64,000 nucleotides of DNA from Thermoleophilales bacterium (GTDB lineage: Bacteria; Actinomycetota; Thermoleophilia; Solirubrobacterales; 70-9): NCBI GenBank assembly GCA_020636955.1, contig JACJWY010000003.1:124001-188000 (forward strand), given 5' to 3'. The notes beneath the pieces are model-generated. The model worked only from the letters and a program-made list of their open reading frames with translations, did no database searches and had not been told where the DNA came from. How positions within the stretch are numbered: the stretch's first letter is position 1; each line of letters begins with the position of its first letter. The translations under genes were made by a program, and so were the position numbers. Below are positions 24,374 to 32,812 of this stretch, piece after piece.

Positions 24374-25810
24374 ATGAGCAAAGCGAAGGATTCGGAAGCA
24401 ACCGACGCGCTGGTGATCTTCGGAATCACCGGCGACCTGGCCAAGAAGATGACCTTTCGGGCGCTGTATCGCCTCGAAATGCGCGGCAAGCTGGACTGCC
24501 CGATCATCGGAGTCGGTCGCAACCAGGACTGGCACCACGAGACGATGAAACAGCGGGCCGAAGAAGCCATCAAGGGGTCGGTCGAGGAATTCGATCTCGC
24601 CACCTTCCGGCGTCTGGCCGGGCGGATGCGCTTCGTCAACGGAAACTTCGACGAAGAAGACCTTTACCAGTCACTCAACGATGAGCTGGCCGACTATGAG
24701 CGACCGCTCTTTTACCTGGAGATCCCGCCGCCGCTCTTCTCCGAAGTTGTCCACGGGCTGGCCAAGGCCGGCCTCACGTCAAAGGCAAGGGTGATCCTCG
24801 AGAAGCCCTTCGGCCACGACTACGACTCGGCCCAGGAACTTCAGGCGGACCTGCTGGGCGTGCTTCGCGAAGACCAGATCCTGAGGATCGACCATTACCT
24901 CGGCAAGGAACCGGTGATGGACATCACCTACCTGCGTTTCGCCAACGCCCTGCTCGAGCCGGTCTGGAACCGAAACTACGTCTCCTACGTCCAGATGACG
25001 ATGAGCGAGAACTTCGGGGTCGAGGACCGGGGTCGCTTCTATGAAGGGGTCGGGGCAATCCGCGACGTGGTCCAGAACCACATGCTTCAGGTGCTGGCCC
25101 TGCTGGCGATGGAGGCACCGAATGCCAACCAGCATGATTCGATCCGGGCGAAAAAACTCGAACTCTTCGAGGCGATCCGGTCAGCCGACCCCGACAAGTG
25201 CGTTCGCGGTCAATACGACGGCTACCGGGACATCCCGGATGTCGCCGATGACTCACAGGTTGAGACTTTCGCCGCCCTGGAGCTGGCGATCGACAACTGG
25301 CGCTGGTCGGGAGTCCCGTTCTATCTGAGGACCGGCAAGAACCTTCCGGTCAAGCACACCGAGGTGCGGGTGGTCTTCAAGCGCCCACCGCATACCGGGG
25401 TGGGCATGAAGTCACACAAGCCGCCCCGGAACCAGATGGTGGTCCGGATCGATCCGGTGCCCGGGGCCCGGATGGCCTTTGTCGCCAAGGCCGCAGGGGT
25501 GGAGGACTTCGAGGAAGCGGACCTCGACGTGCTGTTCGAGAAAGAACCGGGGACCGAACCCGAGCCTTACGAGCGCTTGCTCGACGACGCGATCCACGGC
25601 CGATACGACCTCTTCACCAAGTTCACCATGGTCGAGGAAACCTGGCGGATAGTTCAGCCGCTACTTGACGATCCGCCGCCGGTCGTGCCCTATGAGGTAG
25701 GTAGCTGGGGCCCCGCCGAGGCCGACCGCCTGGTCAAGGGGATCTGCGACTGGGACGAGCCTTGGCGTCCTCGCGAAGACGCGCGACATCATCAATTGCT
25801 TGGAGGCTGA
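24374..25810 (+). CDS. zwf: Glucose-6-phosphate 1-dehydrogenase (second copy)
   Basis: 478 aa. Nucleotide-binding motif FGITGDLAKKMTFRAL (about residues 14-29), active-site signature RIDHYLGKEPVMD, then EKPFGHD, WRWSGVPFYLRTGKNL and YERLLDDAIHGR. It differs from the first copy throughout (GITGDLAKKMTF against GASGDLARRKLL), so the two are old paralogues rather than a recent duplication. ATG 24374 is chosen over the upstream open frame (to 24248) because that would run into gnd and because TACCCT lies 7 nt before it. Confidence 0.95.
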   Translation: MSKAKDSEATDALVIFGITGDLAKKMTFRALYRLEMRGKLDCPIIGVGRNQDWHHETMKQRAEEAIKGSVEEFDLATFRRLAGRMRFVNGNFDEEDLYQSLNDELADYERPLFYLEIPPPLFSEVVHGLAKAGLTSKARVILEKPFGHDYDSAQELQADLLGVLREDQILRIDHYLGKEPVMDITYLRFANALLEPVWNRNYVSYVQMTMSENFGVEDRGRFYEGVGAIRDVVQNHMLQVLALLAMEAPNANQHDSIRAKKLELFEAIRSADPDKCVRGQYDGYRDIPDVADDSQVETFAALELAIDNWRWSGVPFYLRTGKNLPVKHTEVRVVFKRPPHTGVGMKSHKPPRNQMVVRIDPVPGARMAFVAKAAGVEDFEEADLDVLFEKEPGTEPEPYERLLDDAIHGRYDLFTKFTMVEETWRIVQPLLDDPPPVVPYEVGSWGPAEADRLVKGICDWDEPWRPREDARHHQLLGG

Positions 25811-25867
25811 AGCCCTTTGCGTCGGACGGGGCTTCATTTGCCGCGATACAGATAGGATTCGCCGGAC

Positions 25868-26362
25868 ATGTCTGAGATCGTGAACATCCTGATTGAAGTC
25901 CCGAAGGGCAGCCGGAACAAGTACGAATACGACGCCGAACTCGGCGCCATCAAGCTCGACCGCTTCCTCTTCTCGTCGATGGTCTACCCAGTCGACTACG
26001 GAATGGTGCCGGACACCCTCGGCGCCGACGGCGACCCGCTTGACGCCATGGTCTGCGTTTCCGAGCCCACCTTTCCCGGATGCATCATCCCGTCGATCCC
26101 GCTCGGCCTTTTCCGTATGACCGACGACGGCGAGCTCGACGACAAGATCCTCTGTGTCCCGGCCGATGACCCGAACTGGAATTACATCGAGTCGCTCGAC
26201 CAGCTCTCGAACCAGCTCAAGGAAGAGATCTCCCACTTCTTCGCGGTCTACAAGCAGCCGGAAGGCAAGCACGTTGAAGTCGACGGCTGGTACCCCCTGG
26301 AGTCCGCCCTGGAGGTTCTTGAGCTGTCGCGGGAAAGGTTCGCCTCCGGCGCCGAAGCCTAG
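25868..26362 (+). CDS. ppa: Inorganic pyrophosphatase (family I)
   Basis: 164 aa. It hydrolyses PPi to phosphate in the cytoplasm. The family I signature is present as DPLDAMV in LGADGDPLDAMVCVSEP, together with VPKGSRNKYEYD, VYPVDYGMVPDTLG and PADDPNWNYIESLDQL. A TAGGAT box lies 9 nt before the ATG. Its TAG stop shares CTAG with the stop of the convergent rlmN. Confidence 0.97.
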   Translation: MSEIVNILIEVPKGSRNKYEYDAELGAIKLDRFLFSSMVYPVDYGMVPDTLGADGDPLDAMVCVSEPTFPGCIIPSIPLGLFRMTDDGELDDKILCVPADDPNWNYIESLDQLSNQLKEEISHFFAVYKQPEGKHVEVDGWYPLESALEVLELSRERFASGAEA

Positions 26363-27348
26363 GCGGCGGCTTTGGCCGCTAGCTGGCCACAGGCTGCGTC
26401 GATGTCACGGCCTCTGGTGAGGCGGACCGTCGCGTGAATCCCCCGCTTCATCAGGATCTCGCGGAAGCGGTCGATCGTTTCCCTCGGTGAGCCCCGATAG
26501 CCCGTGCCCGACGGGTTGTAGGGGATCAGATTCACCTTGAAGTCGTTCCTGGGAAGGAGCAGATCGGCCAGTTCATGGGCCAGCTCCCCGGTGTCATTTA
26601 CCCCGTCCAGCATCAGGTACTCGATGAAGACCTTGCGCTTGCGGGTGTGGCGCCACTCGCGGCAGGCGGCGACCACATCCTCCATCGGGTAGCGGTCATT
26701 GACCGGCATGATCTCCGAGCGCAACCGGTCATTCGGCGCGTGAAGCGAAAGCGCCAGCCGGACGGCCGGGCCCTCGGTGGTCATGCGCTCGATCCCGGGC
26801 AGCCAGCCGACCGTGGAAACCGTGGTGTGGGAACCCGCAATTCCCACCTCCGGCAGGCGCTCGCAGACCGCGAGCACGTTGTCGAGATTCATCATCGGCT
26901 CACCCATGCCCATGAATACCGCGTGATTGACCGGCTCGATCCTCCGGAAGTGCAGGGCCTGGTCGAGAATCTCCGACTCGGTCAGGTTGCGGCCGAACTT
27001 CATCGTCCCGGTGGCGCAGAATGTGCAGGTCAGCGGGCAACCTGACTGGCTGGAGAGGCAGAGCGAGCGACGGCCGTCGCGGTAGCGCATCAGCACCGCT
27101 TCCACCGGCCGCCTGTCGGCGGTCAGAAAGAGCGCCTTCTCGGTCCCGTCGACCGACTTCATCGAGGCATCCACCTCGAGGGTCGAAATCGACAGTTTCC
27201 CCTCGAGCTCGCCCCGGAGGGATGCCGGGAGGTTTGTCATCTCCCCGAACGAGCCGGCACCCCGGGCCAGCCACTCCCAGACCTGACCGGTCCGGTAGGA
27301 GGGCTGACCGAGACCGGCCATGGTTTCTTCGAGGAGGTTCAGGTCCAC
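26359..27348 (-). CDS. rlmN: 23S rRNA (adenine2503-C2)-methyltransferase
   Basis: 329 aa. Radical SAM enzyme that methylates C2 of A2503 in 23S rRNA (and A37 in some tRNAs). The [4Fe-4S] motif C-x3-C-x2-C is CPLTCTFC, after SLCLSSQSG; the SAM glycine motif is GMGEPMMNLD; the conserved C-terminal Cys is in DIDAACGQLA. SLHAPNDRLRSEIMPVN and NLIPYNP are typical. GTG start at 27348. It is downstream of the two CoA-transferase genes on the same strand. Confidence 0.95.
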   Translation of the reverse strand: MDLNLLEETMAGLGQPSYRTGQVWEWLARGAGSFGEMTNLPASLRGELEGKLSISTLEVDASMKSVDGTEKALFLTADRRPVEAVLMRYRDGRRSLCLSSQSGCPLTCTFCATGTMKFGRNLTESEILDQALHFRRIEPVNHAVFMGMGEPMMNLDNVLAVCERLPEVGIAGSHTTVSTVGWLPGIERMTTEGPAVRLALSLHAPNDRLRSEIMPVNDRYPMEDVVAACREWRHTRKRKVFIEYLMLDGVNDTGELAHELADLLLPRNDFKVNLIPYNPSGTGYRGSPRETIDRFREILMKRGIHATVRLTRGRDIDAACGQLAAKAAA

Positions 27349-27400
27349 ACAGGCAGTGTGGCAGGAGGCCGCCGCCCGGGCGTGGCACCGGCCCGGACGG

Positions 27401-28528
27401 CTAGCTGTCGCTCAGCCAGGCCCGGATCTCTTCGCCGTGGGCATTTTCCTCCGGCGGAGGAAGGCGGGTCTCGGCCGGTGTGCGGCTCAGGCTGATTGGC
27501 GAAGCCGGAGTGCGGATGCCATCGATCTCGTCGATCGGTTCAAGGCCCAGCGCCTCTCCCGCTTCAAAGCCCTTGTCGATGGTGTTGACGGGACCGACGG
27601 GGACTCTCACCGCTTCCAGCCTCGAAATCCATTCATCCACCGTCCGGTGGCCGAAGCAATCCTCGAGTTCCTCCTCCAGCGCGTCCCGGTTGCGAACCCG
27701 GTCCACGTTGTTCAGATACCGGGGATCGTCAGCGAGCTCCGGCTCGCCAATGACTTCACAAAGCGACCGGAACTGGTGGTCATTTCCAACGCAGATCATG
27801 ACCGGGCCATCCGATGCGTCAAAGGTCGTGAACGGCTCGATGCTCGGGTGAATGTTTCCGAGCCGGACCGGAATCTCCCCCGCGTTCAACCAGGCCGCCG
27901 CCTGGTTTTCAAGCGCCGCGAGGGCGGAACTCATCAGGTTGCTCTCGACCTTCTGCCCCTGCCCGGACCGGTCACGTTCCTGAAGGGCGACCAACACACC
28001 GATCGTCGCGTTCATCCCGGCCATCACGTCGACCAGGGCGACGCCGACCTTGTTGGGCTCGCCGTCGCGGGGGCCGGTCACGGACATCATCCCGCTCATC
28101 GCCTGCGCGAGCGGATCGTATCCCGGCAGGTTTGCTCCGCCCCTGGAGCCGAAACCGCTGATCGAGCAATAGATGAGACCCGGGTTTTCGGCCGCCGACT
28201 CCTCGTAGCCCAGGCCGAGCCGGTCCATGGTTCCGGGCCGGAAGTTTTCAACCAATACGTCGGCACGACGAACCAGTTCGCGGGCCAGCGCCAGATCTTC
28301 CTCTTCCTTCAGGTTGAGCTCCACCGATCGCTTGTTCCGGTTCACGGTGAGGAAGTAGGTCGCCCGGCCTTCCGAATCGACCGGGGGCGACCATGACCTC
28401 GTCTCGTCGCCTCCCGGCGGCTCCACCTTGATTACGTCCGCACCGAAATCCGCCAGTGTCATCGACACCAGCGGCCCGGCGAGAACCCGGCTGAAATCCG
28501 CCACAAGCAATCCATCCAGAGCAGTCAC
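27401..28528 (-). CDS. CaiB/BaiF (family III) CoA-transferase, copy 1
   Basis: 375 aa from GTG 28528. Family III CoA-transferases move CoA between carboxylates through an Asp-anhydride; the catalytic Asp is in LPGYDPLAQAMSGMM. VADFSRVLAGPL, GADVIKVEPPGGDETRSW and VENFRPGTMDRLGL are hallmark segments. The GTG start aligns exactly with the Met of the neighbouring paralogue (VTALDGLLVADF against MSALSGVIVADF) and lies 7 nt after a CATTAT box, so it is preferred over the ATG at 28537. It is a tandem paralogue of 28597-29736 and precedes rlmN. The acyl donor is unknown. Confidence 0.9.
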   Translation of the reverse strand: MTALDGLLVADFSRVLAGPLVSMTLADFGADVIKVEPPGGDETRSWSPPVDSEGRATYFLTVNRNKRSVELNLKEEEDLALARELVRRADVLVENFRPGTMDRLGLGYEESAAENPGLIYCSISGFGSRGGANLPGYDPLAQAMSGMMSVTGPRDGEPNKVGVALVDVMAGMNATIGVLVALQERDRSGQGQKVESNLMSSALAALENQAAAWLNAGEIPVRLGNIHPSIEPFTTFDASDGPVMICVGNDHQFRSLCEVIGEPELADDPRYLNNVDRVRNRDALEEELEDCFGHRTVDEWISRLEAVRVPVGPVNTIDKGFEAGEALGLEPIDEIDGIRTPASPISLSRTPAETRLPPPEENAHGEEIRAWLSDS

Positions 28529-28535
28529 CTCCCGC

Positions 28536-28541
28536 ATAATG
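28536..28541 (-). promoter_or_regulatory. -10 box of CoA-transferase copy 1 (leaderless)
   Basis: CATTAT on the minus strand ends 7 nt before GTG 28528 and overlaps the alternative ATG, supporting the shorter start. Confidence 0.4.
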
Positions 28542-28596
28542 GCGACCCGGCGGGTCCGAGTCCAGAGGAGCGGTCAGGTTCAGGGTTTGTCCGCAG

Positions 28597-29736
28597 TCAA
28601 TCCCGGTCTCGCGGACCCCTCAACCATTCGCGTATTTCGTCGCCCTGCTGGTCGAGGTCGGGAGGCGGCAGCCGCTTCTCGGCGGGGCTGGCCGAGAGCG
28701 CGATCGGCGAAGAGGTAGTCCTGGTCTGTGCGATCTCGGTCACCGGCTCGAGGCCGAGTGACTCCGCCAGCGCGAACCCGCCGCCGATGTCGTTCACCGG
28801 TCCGGCCGGCACCCCCGCATCCCCCAGAGCCTCCGACCAGTACTCGACCGAATCAAGCTTGAGGCGACGTTCCAGTTCGTCCCTCAGAGCCTCGCGGTTT
28901 TCAACCCGCTCCAGGTTGCCGGTGAACCGCTCATCTTCGGCGAGGCCCGGGGCGCCGATCGTGACGACCAGATCATGGAATTGCCGGTCATTGCCGGCGC
29001 AGATCATGATCGGCCCGGTGGCCGTCTGGAAGGTGGAGAACGGTTCGATGCTCGGATGCACGTTGCCGAGACGGGACGGGGACACTCCGGTGTTGAGGAA
29101 GGCCGAGCTCTGGTTCGCCAGGGCTGCGATCGCGGTCGAGAGCAGGTTGATCTCGACCCGCTGGCCCTCCCGCAGGGTCTTGCGGTCATGGAGAGCGGCG
29201 AGGATGCCGGTCGCTGCGTTGAGCCCGGCGATCACGTCAACCAGGGCGACACCCACCTTGCTCGCCTCGCCATCCGGAGGACCGGTGATCGACATCATTC
29301 CGCTCAGCGCCTGAATCAGTGGGTCATAGCCGGGCAGGACGGCGCCAGGGCCCTCACCGAACCCGGTGATCGAGCAATAGACGAGGGAGGGATGTGCGGC
29401 GTGAACCGACTCCCAGTCAAGCCCGAAACGTTCCATCGTTTTCGGCCTGAAATTCTCGATCAGGACATCCGCCCGCATCGCCAGCTCGAAGGCCAACGCC
29501 CGGTCGGCTTCATCCTTGAGGTCGAAACTGACCGACCGTTTGTTGCGGTTGGCAGCCTGGAAATAAGTCGAACGGCCTTCCGCGTCAACCGGGGGCAGCC
29601 AGGATCTGGTTTCGTCGCCGCCCGGCGGTTCAACCTTGATCACATTGGCGCCAAGATCGGCCAGGGTCATGGCCGCCAGCGGCCCGGCCAGCACCCGGCT
29701 GAAATCCGCCACGATGACCCCCGACAGTGCACTCAT
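28597..29736 (-). CDS. CaiB/BaiF (family III) CoA-transferase, copy 2
   Basis: 379 aa. Same family and layout as the downstream copy: VADFSRVLAGPLAAMTLADLG, VIKVEPPGGDETRSWLPPVD and LPGYDPLIQALSGMMSITGP with the catalytic Asp. Both copies keep NRNKRSV and the fraction VGVALVDV.AG.NA. The ATG at 29736 is chosen; the open frame upstream would overlap the divergent ABC ATPase gene at 29753. Tandem copies of this family often form a heteromer or serve sequential substrates; which applies is unknown. Confidence 0.9.
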   Translation of the reverse strand: MSALSGVIVADFSRVLAGPLAAMTLADLGANVIKVEPPGGDETRSWLPPVDAEGRSTYFQAANRNKRSVSFDLKDEADRALAFELAMRADVLIENFRPKTMERFGLDWESVHAAHPSLVYCSITGFGEGPGAVLPGYDPLIQALSGMMSITGPPDGEASKVGVALVDVIAGLNAATGILAALHDRKTLREGQRVEINLLSTAIAALANQSSAFLNTGVSPSRLGNVHPSIEPFSTFQTATGPIMICAGNDRQFHDLVVTIGAPGLAEDERFTGNLERVENREALRDELERRLKLDSVEYWSEALGDAGVPAGPVNDIGGGFALAESLGLEPVTEIAQTRTTSSPIALSASPAEKRLPPPDLDQQGDEIREWLRGPRDRD

Positions 29737-29752
29737 GGTTGCATGGTGACGC

Positions 29753-30556
29753 ATGAGCCAACCAGCGACAATCACCCCGGGGAACGGGCCAGCTCTGGCG
29801 CCGGCCGCGCTTTCGATCCGCGGGCTGACCAAGCGTTACGCCGACGGAACCCTGGCCCTGGAGAACCTGGATCTCGATATTCCCGCCGGCAGCTTCTTCG
29901 GCCTGCTCGGGCCGAACGGGGCCGGCAAGACGACCCTGATCGGGGCCGTCTGCAATCTGATCCGACTGACCGGCGGCGAGATCACCGTTTTCGGCCAGCC
30001 CGGCTCCGGCATGTCGGCCCGGCGAATGATCGGGATCGCCGAGCAGGAGCCGAACCTGGACAAGTTCCTGACCGTTTACGAGACGCTGCTCTACCACGGC
30101 GGCTACTACGGGATGGATGGCGGCGAGGCCTCGGAAAGGGCCGAGCAGATGATCGACGCCTTCGATCTGCGCGCAAAGCGGGATGTCGAAGCGCCGAAAC
30201 TTTCCGGCGGGATGCGCAGGCGGCTGCTGCTGGCCCGGGCCCTGCTGCACCGGCCCCGCCTGGTCATCCTCGACGAGCCGACAGCGGGCGTTGACCTCGA
30301 ACTGCGGCACGAACTGTGGCGCTACATTCGCGGCCTTCACGAGCAGGGCACGACGATTCTCCTGACCACCCATTACCTGGAAGAGGCCGAAGCGCTTTGC
30401 GACGAGATCGCCCTGATCAGCGACGGCAGGATCGTTGCCCGCGACACCGCCGAGGGGTTGAAACTGAGCCACGGGGTCGATTCGCTTGAAGATGTCTATC
30501 TGCGCACCGTGGCCGGTGGCCGTATCGCGATGGACCGGCTGGAGGAGGTCGAATGA
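29753..30556 (+). CDS. ABC transporter ATP-binding protein (drug/polymer exporter type)
   Basis: 267 aa. Walker A LLGPNGAGKTT, signature LSGGMRRRLLLARALL, Walker B LVILDEPTAGVD and H-loop LLTTHYLEEAEAL are all intact, so it is an active ABC-2 type ATPase. The C-terminus (SLEDVYLRTVAGG) is typical of DrrA/ABC-2 exporters. Its permease is at 31494, separated from it by a dehydrogenase gene, with which it overlaps by 4 nt (ATGA). Confidence 0.93.
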   Translation: MSQPATITPGNGPALAPAALSIRGLTKRYADGTLALENLDLDIPAGSFFGLLGPNGAGKTTLIGAVCNLIRLTGGEITVFGQPGSGMSARRMIGIAEQEPNLDKFLTVYETLLYHGGYYGMDGGEASERAEQMIDAFDLRAKRDVEAPKLSGGMRRRLLLARALLHRPRLVILDEPTAGVDLELRHELWRYIRGLHEQGTTILLTTHYLEEAEALCDEIALISDGRIVARDTAEGLKLSHGVDSLEDVYLRTVAGGRIAMDRLEEVE

Positions 30557-31497
30557 CCGGTAGCAACGCAACAAGGGTGGGATCCATCGGGCTGGGAATC
30601 ATGGGGCGCCCCTGCGCGCTCAACCTGATCGCGGCCGGCCACGAGTTAACGGTCACGACCCGGACCAAGGCCAGGGCCACCGAGGTTCTCGAAGCGGGCG
30701 CAACCTGGGCGGACACCCCCGCGGAAGTAGCCGGGGGCGTTGAGATTGTTTTCCTGAACCTGCCTGACACCCCCGACGTCGATCAGGTCCTTTTCGGAGA
30801 GTCGGGAATCTCCGCGGCCGAGGGCTTCGGTGGCCTGGTCATCGACATGAGCACGATCGATCCCGGACGGACCGTGGAGATCGCGGCCGAACTTTCCGGC
30901 CGGGGAATCGGATTCGTCGACGCCCCGGTTTCAGGCGGCGAGAAAGGCGCGATCGAGGGCAACCTCTCGGTCATGGCCGGGGGCAGTGAGGCCGACCTGG
31001 CCCGGGCGCTGCCCCTGCTCGAGGTGGTCGGGCAGCGTATAACCCACGTCGGGCCCGCCGGGGCCGGGCAGATGGTCAAGGCCTGTAATCAGCTTCTGGT
31101 CGGCAGCAACCTGATGGCGATCGCCGAGGCGATGGTGCTGGCCGAGCGCAGCGGACTGGTTTCAGCGGCGGCGATGCGGGAGGCCGTCACCGGCGGTTTC
31201 GCCGACAGCCGTTGCCTCCAGGTTCACGGCCAGCGGATGGTCGACCGTGCCTTCGAGCCCGGTTTCAAGAGCGACCTCCACGCCAAGGATGCCCGGATCG
31301 TCGAGCAGATGGCGGCACAGACCGGCACCCCGATCGAAGCTTTCGACGTGGCCCGCAAGGCGCTGGATCACCTGGTCGAAACCGGTCGGGGAGAGATGGA
31401 CGATTCGGCGGTGATCGAAGTCGTTCGCGAACGGGCTGACGGTAAAGATGAAACCAACGCCGCCGGCGCCAAGGGCACCCCGGAGACCGAAGTTTGA
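30553..31497 (+). CDS. Beta-hydroxyacid dehydrogenase (3-hydroxyisobutyrate / tartronate-semialdehyde reductase family)
   Basis: 314 aa. Rossmann motif SIGLGIMGRPCALNL, substrate-binding DAPVSGGEKGAIEGNLSVMAGG, and catalytic Lys in GAGQMVKACNQLL. The family oxidises or reduces small beta-hydroxyacids with NAD(P). It lies inside an ABC exporter operon: ATGA overlap with the ATPase and TTGA overlap with the permease. The C-terminal 20 residues are charged and Glu/Ala-rich, an extension beyond the fold. Substrate unassigned. Confidence 0.9.
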   Translation: MTGSNATRVGSIGLGIMGRPCALNLIAAGHELTVTTRTKARATEVLEAGATWADTPAEVAGGVEIVFLNLPDTPDVDQVLFGESGISAAEGFGGLVIDMSTIDPGRTVEIAAELSGRGIGFVDAPVSGGEKGAIEGNLSVMAGGSEADLARALPLLEVVGQRITHVGPAGAGQMVKACNQLLVGSNLMAIAEAMVLAERSGLVSAAAMREAVTGGFADSRCLQVHGQRMVDRAFEPGFKSDLHAKDARIVEQMAAQTGTPIEAFDVARKALDHLVETGRGEMDDSAVIEVVRERADGKDETNAAGAKGTPETEV

Positions 31498-32288
31498 ATC
31501 CGCTTCCGCCGGTTGATGTCGAGCCGCATCCGTGGCGCGGGCTCGCCTGGCTGACCAGGCGTGAATGCCACCGGGTGCTGAAGTTGTGGAAGCAGACGAT
31601 CCTTGCGCCGGTGATCTCCTCCCTCCTCTTCATGGTCGTCTTCGGGCTTTCGCTCGGTGACAGCATCGCCGAGGTGAACGGATTCGAGTACCGGGTCTTC
31701 ATCGTCCCCGGACTGATTGCGATGGCCATGGCCCAGTCCGCTTATTCGAACAATTCGAGCACGATCTTCCAGGCCCGGAATGACCGCTACCTCGACGACA
31801 TCCTCTCGGCGCCGATGAGCGCCTGGCAGGTTCACCTCGGATATCTGGCAGGCGGGGCGATGCGATCCCTGATCATCGGGGTGGTCCTGACCGCGCTGGC
31901 CCTGCCGATTACCGGCGCCCCGCTCGAGCTGCCGCTGGAGCTGATCCTGGCTGTGCTTTTGACGATTGGTGGCTTCGGGGCGCTGGGCATCATCGTCGGG
32001 GTCTACGCCCAGTCCTGGGACAACCAGTCCTTCATCAACAACATCGTGATCCTGCCGCTGATCTTCCTTGGCGGGGTTTTCTATTCGGTCAGCCGCCTCG
32101 GGTCACCCTGGGAGCAGATCTCCCATCTCAATCCGCTTTTCTACGTGGTCGAGGCGGTCCGCTACGGCTTCCTCGGTGCGGCCGACGTCTCCCCCTGGCT
32201 CTCGCTCGGGGTGGTGGCGGCGATCACCTTCGCCCTGCTGATGTGGGCGCAGGTTCTCTTCAGTACCGGACACCGGCTCAAGCCCTGA
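31494..32288 (+). CDS. ABC-2 type transporter permease
   Basis: 264 aa, six transmembrane helices. It starts at TTG 31494, overlapping the TGA of the preceding gene. TRRECHRVLKLWKQTILAPVISSLLFMVVFG at the N-terminus and NPLFYVVEAVRYGFLG near the end are typical ABC-2 permeases (DrrB/NodJ type). It should form the exporter with the ATPase at 29753; the substrate is unknown. Confidence 0.9.
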   Translation: MNPLPPVDVEPHPWRGLAWLTRRECHRVLKLWKQTILAPVISSLLFMVVFGLSLGDSIAEVNGFEYRVFIVPGLIAMAMAQSAYSNNSSTIFQARNDRYLDDILSAPMSAWQVHLGYLAGGAMRSLIIGVVLTALALPITGAPLELPLELILAVLLTIGGFGALGIIVGVYAQSWDNQSFINNIVILPLIFLGGVFYSVSRLGSPWEQISHLNPLFYVVEAVRYGFLGAADVSPWLSLGVVAAITFALLMWAQVLFSTGHRLKP

Positions 32289-32318
32289 TCGGCGGATATC
32301 GGCTCAAGCCCCGAGCCC

Positions 32319-32669
32319 TCAGGCGAGCTCGGGAATGTTGCGGCGGATGTGCTCGTCAATCGTTTCCCGGACCCAGCGACGCGTTTCCGGGTCGGCCATC
32401 CGGTATCTGCCCAGCAGCATCTTCTGGTCATCGAGCGGCAGGCCGGCGATCTTCCAGGAAACGGCGAGCCGCTCGAAGATCAGTTCGGTCCGGCGCTGCC
32501 AGACGTCGTCGACCGAATACGCCTGGTTCTCGATCTGCTCACCAACCTTGGCGATCGAACCGGGGCTGAGCGCGTCACGCAGGACCAGGACGTTACCTTC
32601 CGCATCCGCGTAGCTGGTGGTCGAGACCTTTTCCCGCTCACGCCGCTTCGGTTTGCGCCTCCTGGCCAT
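32319..32669 (-). CDS. Conserved-looking hypothetical protein
   Basis: 116 aa, basic N-terminus (ARRRKPKRREREK) followed by a helical acidic body (SIAKVGEQIENQAYSVDDVW, IFERLAVSWKIAGL). No signal peptide or membrane helix; the basic tail might bind nucleic acid. Family not recognised. The ATG at 32669 is chosen because TTTAAT (32676-32681) lies 6 nt upstream; the frame continues to 32723. Two 15-nt direct repeats lie just upstream. Confidence 0.6.
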   Translation of the reverse strand: MARRRKPKRREREKVSTTSYADAEGNVLVLRDALSPGSIAKVGEQIENQAYSVDDVWQRRTELIFERLAVSWKIAGLPLDDQKMLLGRYRMADPETRRWVRETIDEHIRRNIPELA

Positions 32670-32682
32670 CACCACATTAAAA

Positions 32683-32716
32683 CCGCAAGCCGGCCGGAAC
32701 GCCGCAAGCCGGCCGG
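32683..32716. repeat. Two 15-nt direct repeats upstream of hypothetical gene
   Basis: CCGCAAGCCGGCCGG occurs at 32683-32697 and 32702-32716 (19-nt period), directly upstream of the -10 box of the minus-strand gene. They may be activator sites or part of the repeat element with the hairpin at 32747-32779. Confidence 0.4.
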
Positions 32717-32746
32717 CCAACATCCAGCGGCGCCCGAAGCCGAGGA

Positions 32747-32779
32747 GGCAGAAGTCAGTCGTATCGACTGACTTCTGCC
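32747..32779. repeat. Palindromic repeat element, copy 1
   Basis: Arms 32747-32760 and 32766-32779 pair perfectly around the five bases GTATC. The core AGTCAGTCGTAT and the flank CTGCCATCTCG are shared with the copy at 60506-60552. It lies 33 nt after the CocE gene (minus strand) and may end its transcript, though no T-run follows. Confidence 0.7.
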
Positions 32780-32812
32780 ATCTCGCCTTGTTGCAGACGG
32801 TTCGGGGCGGGG

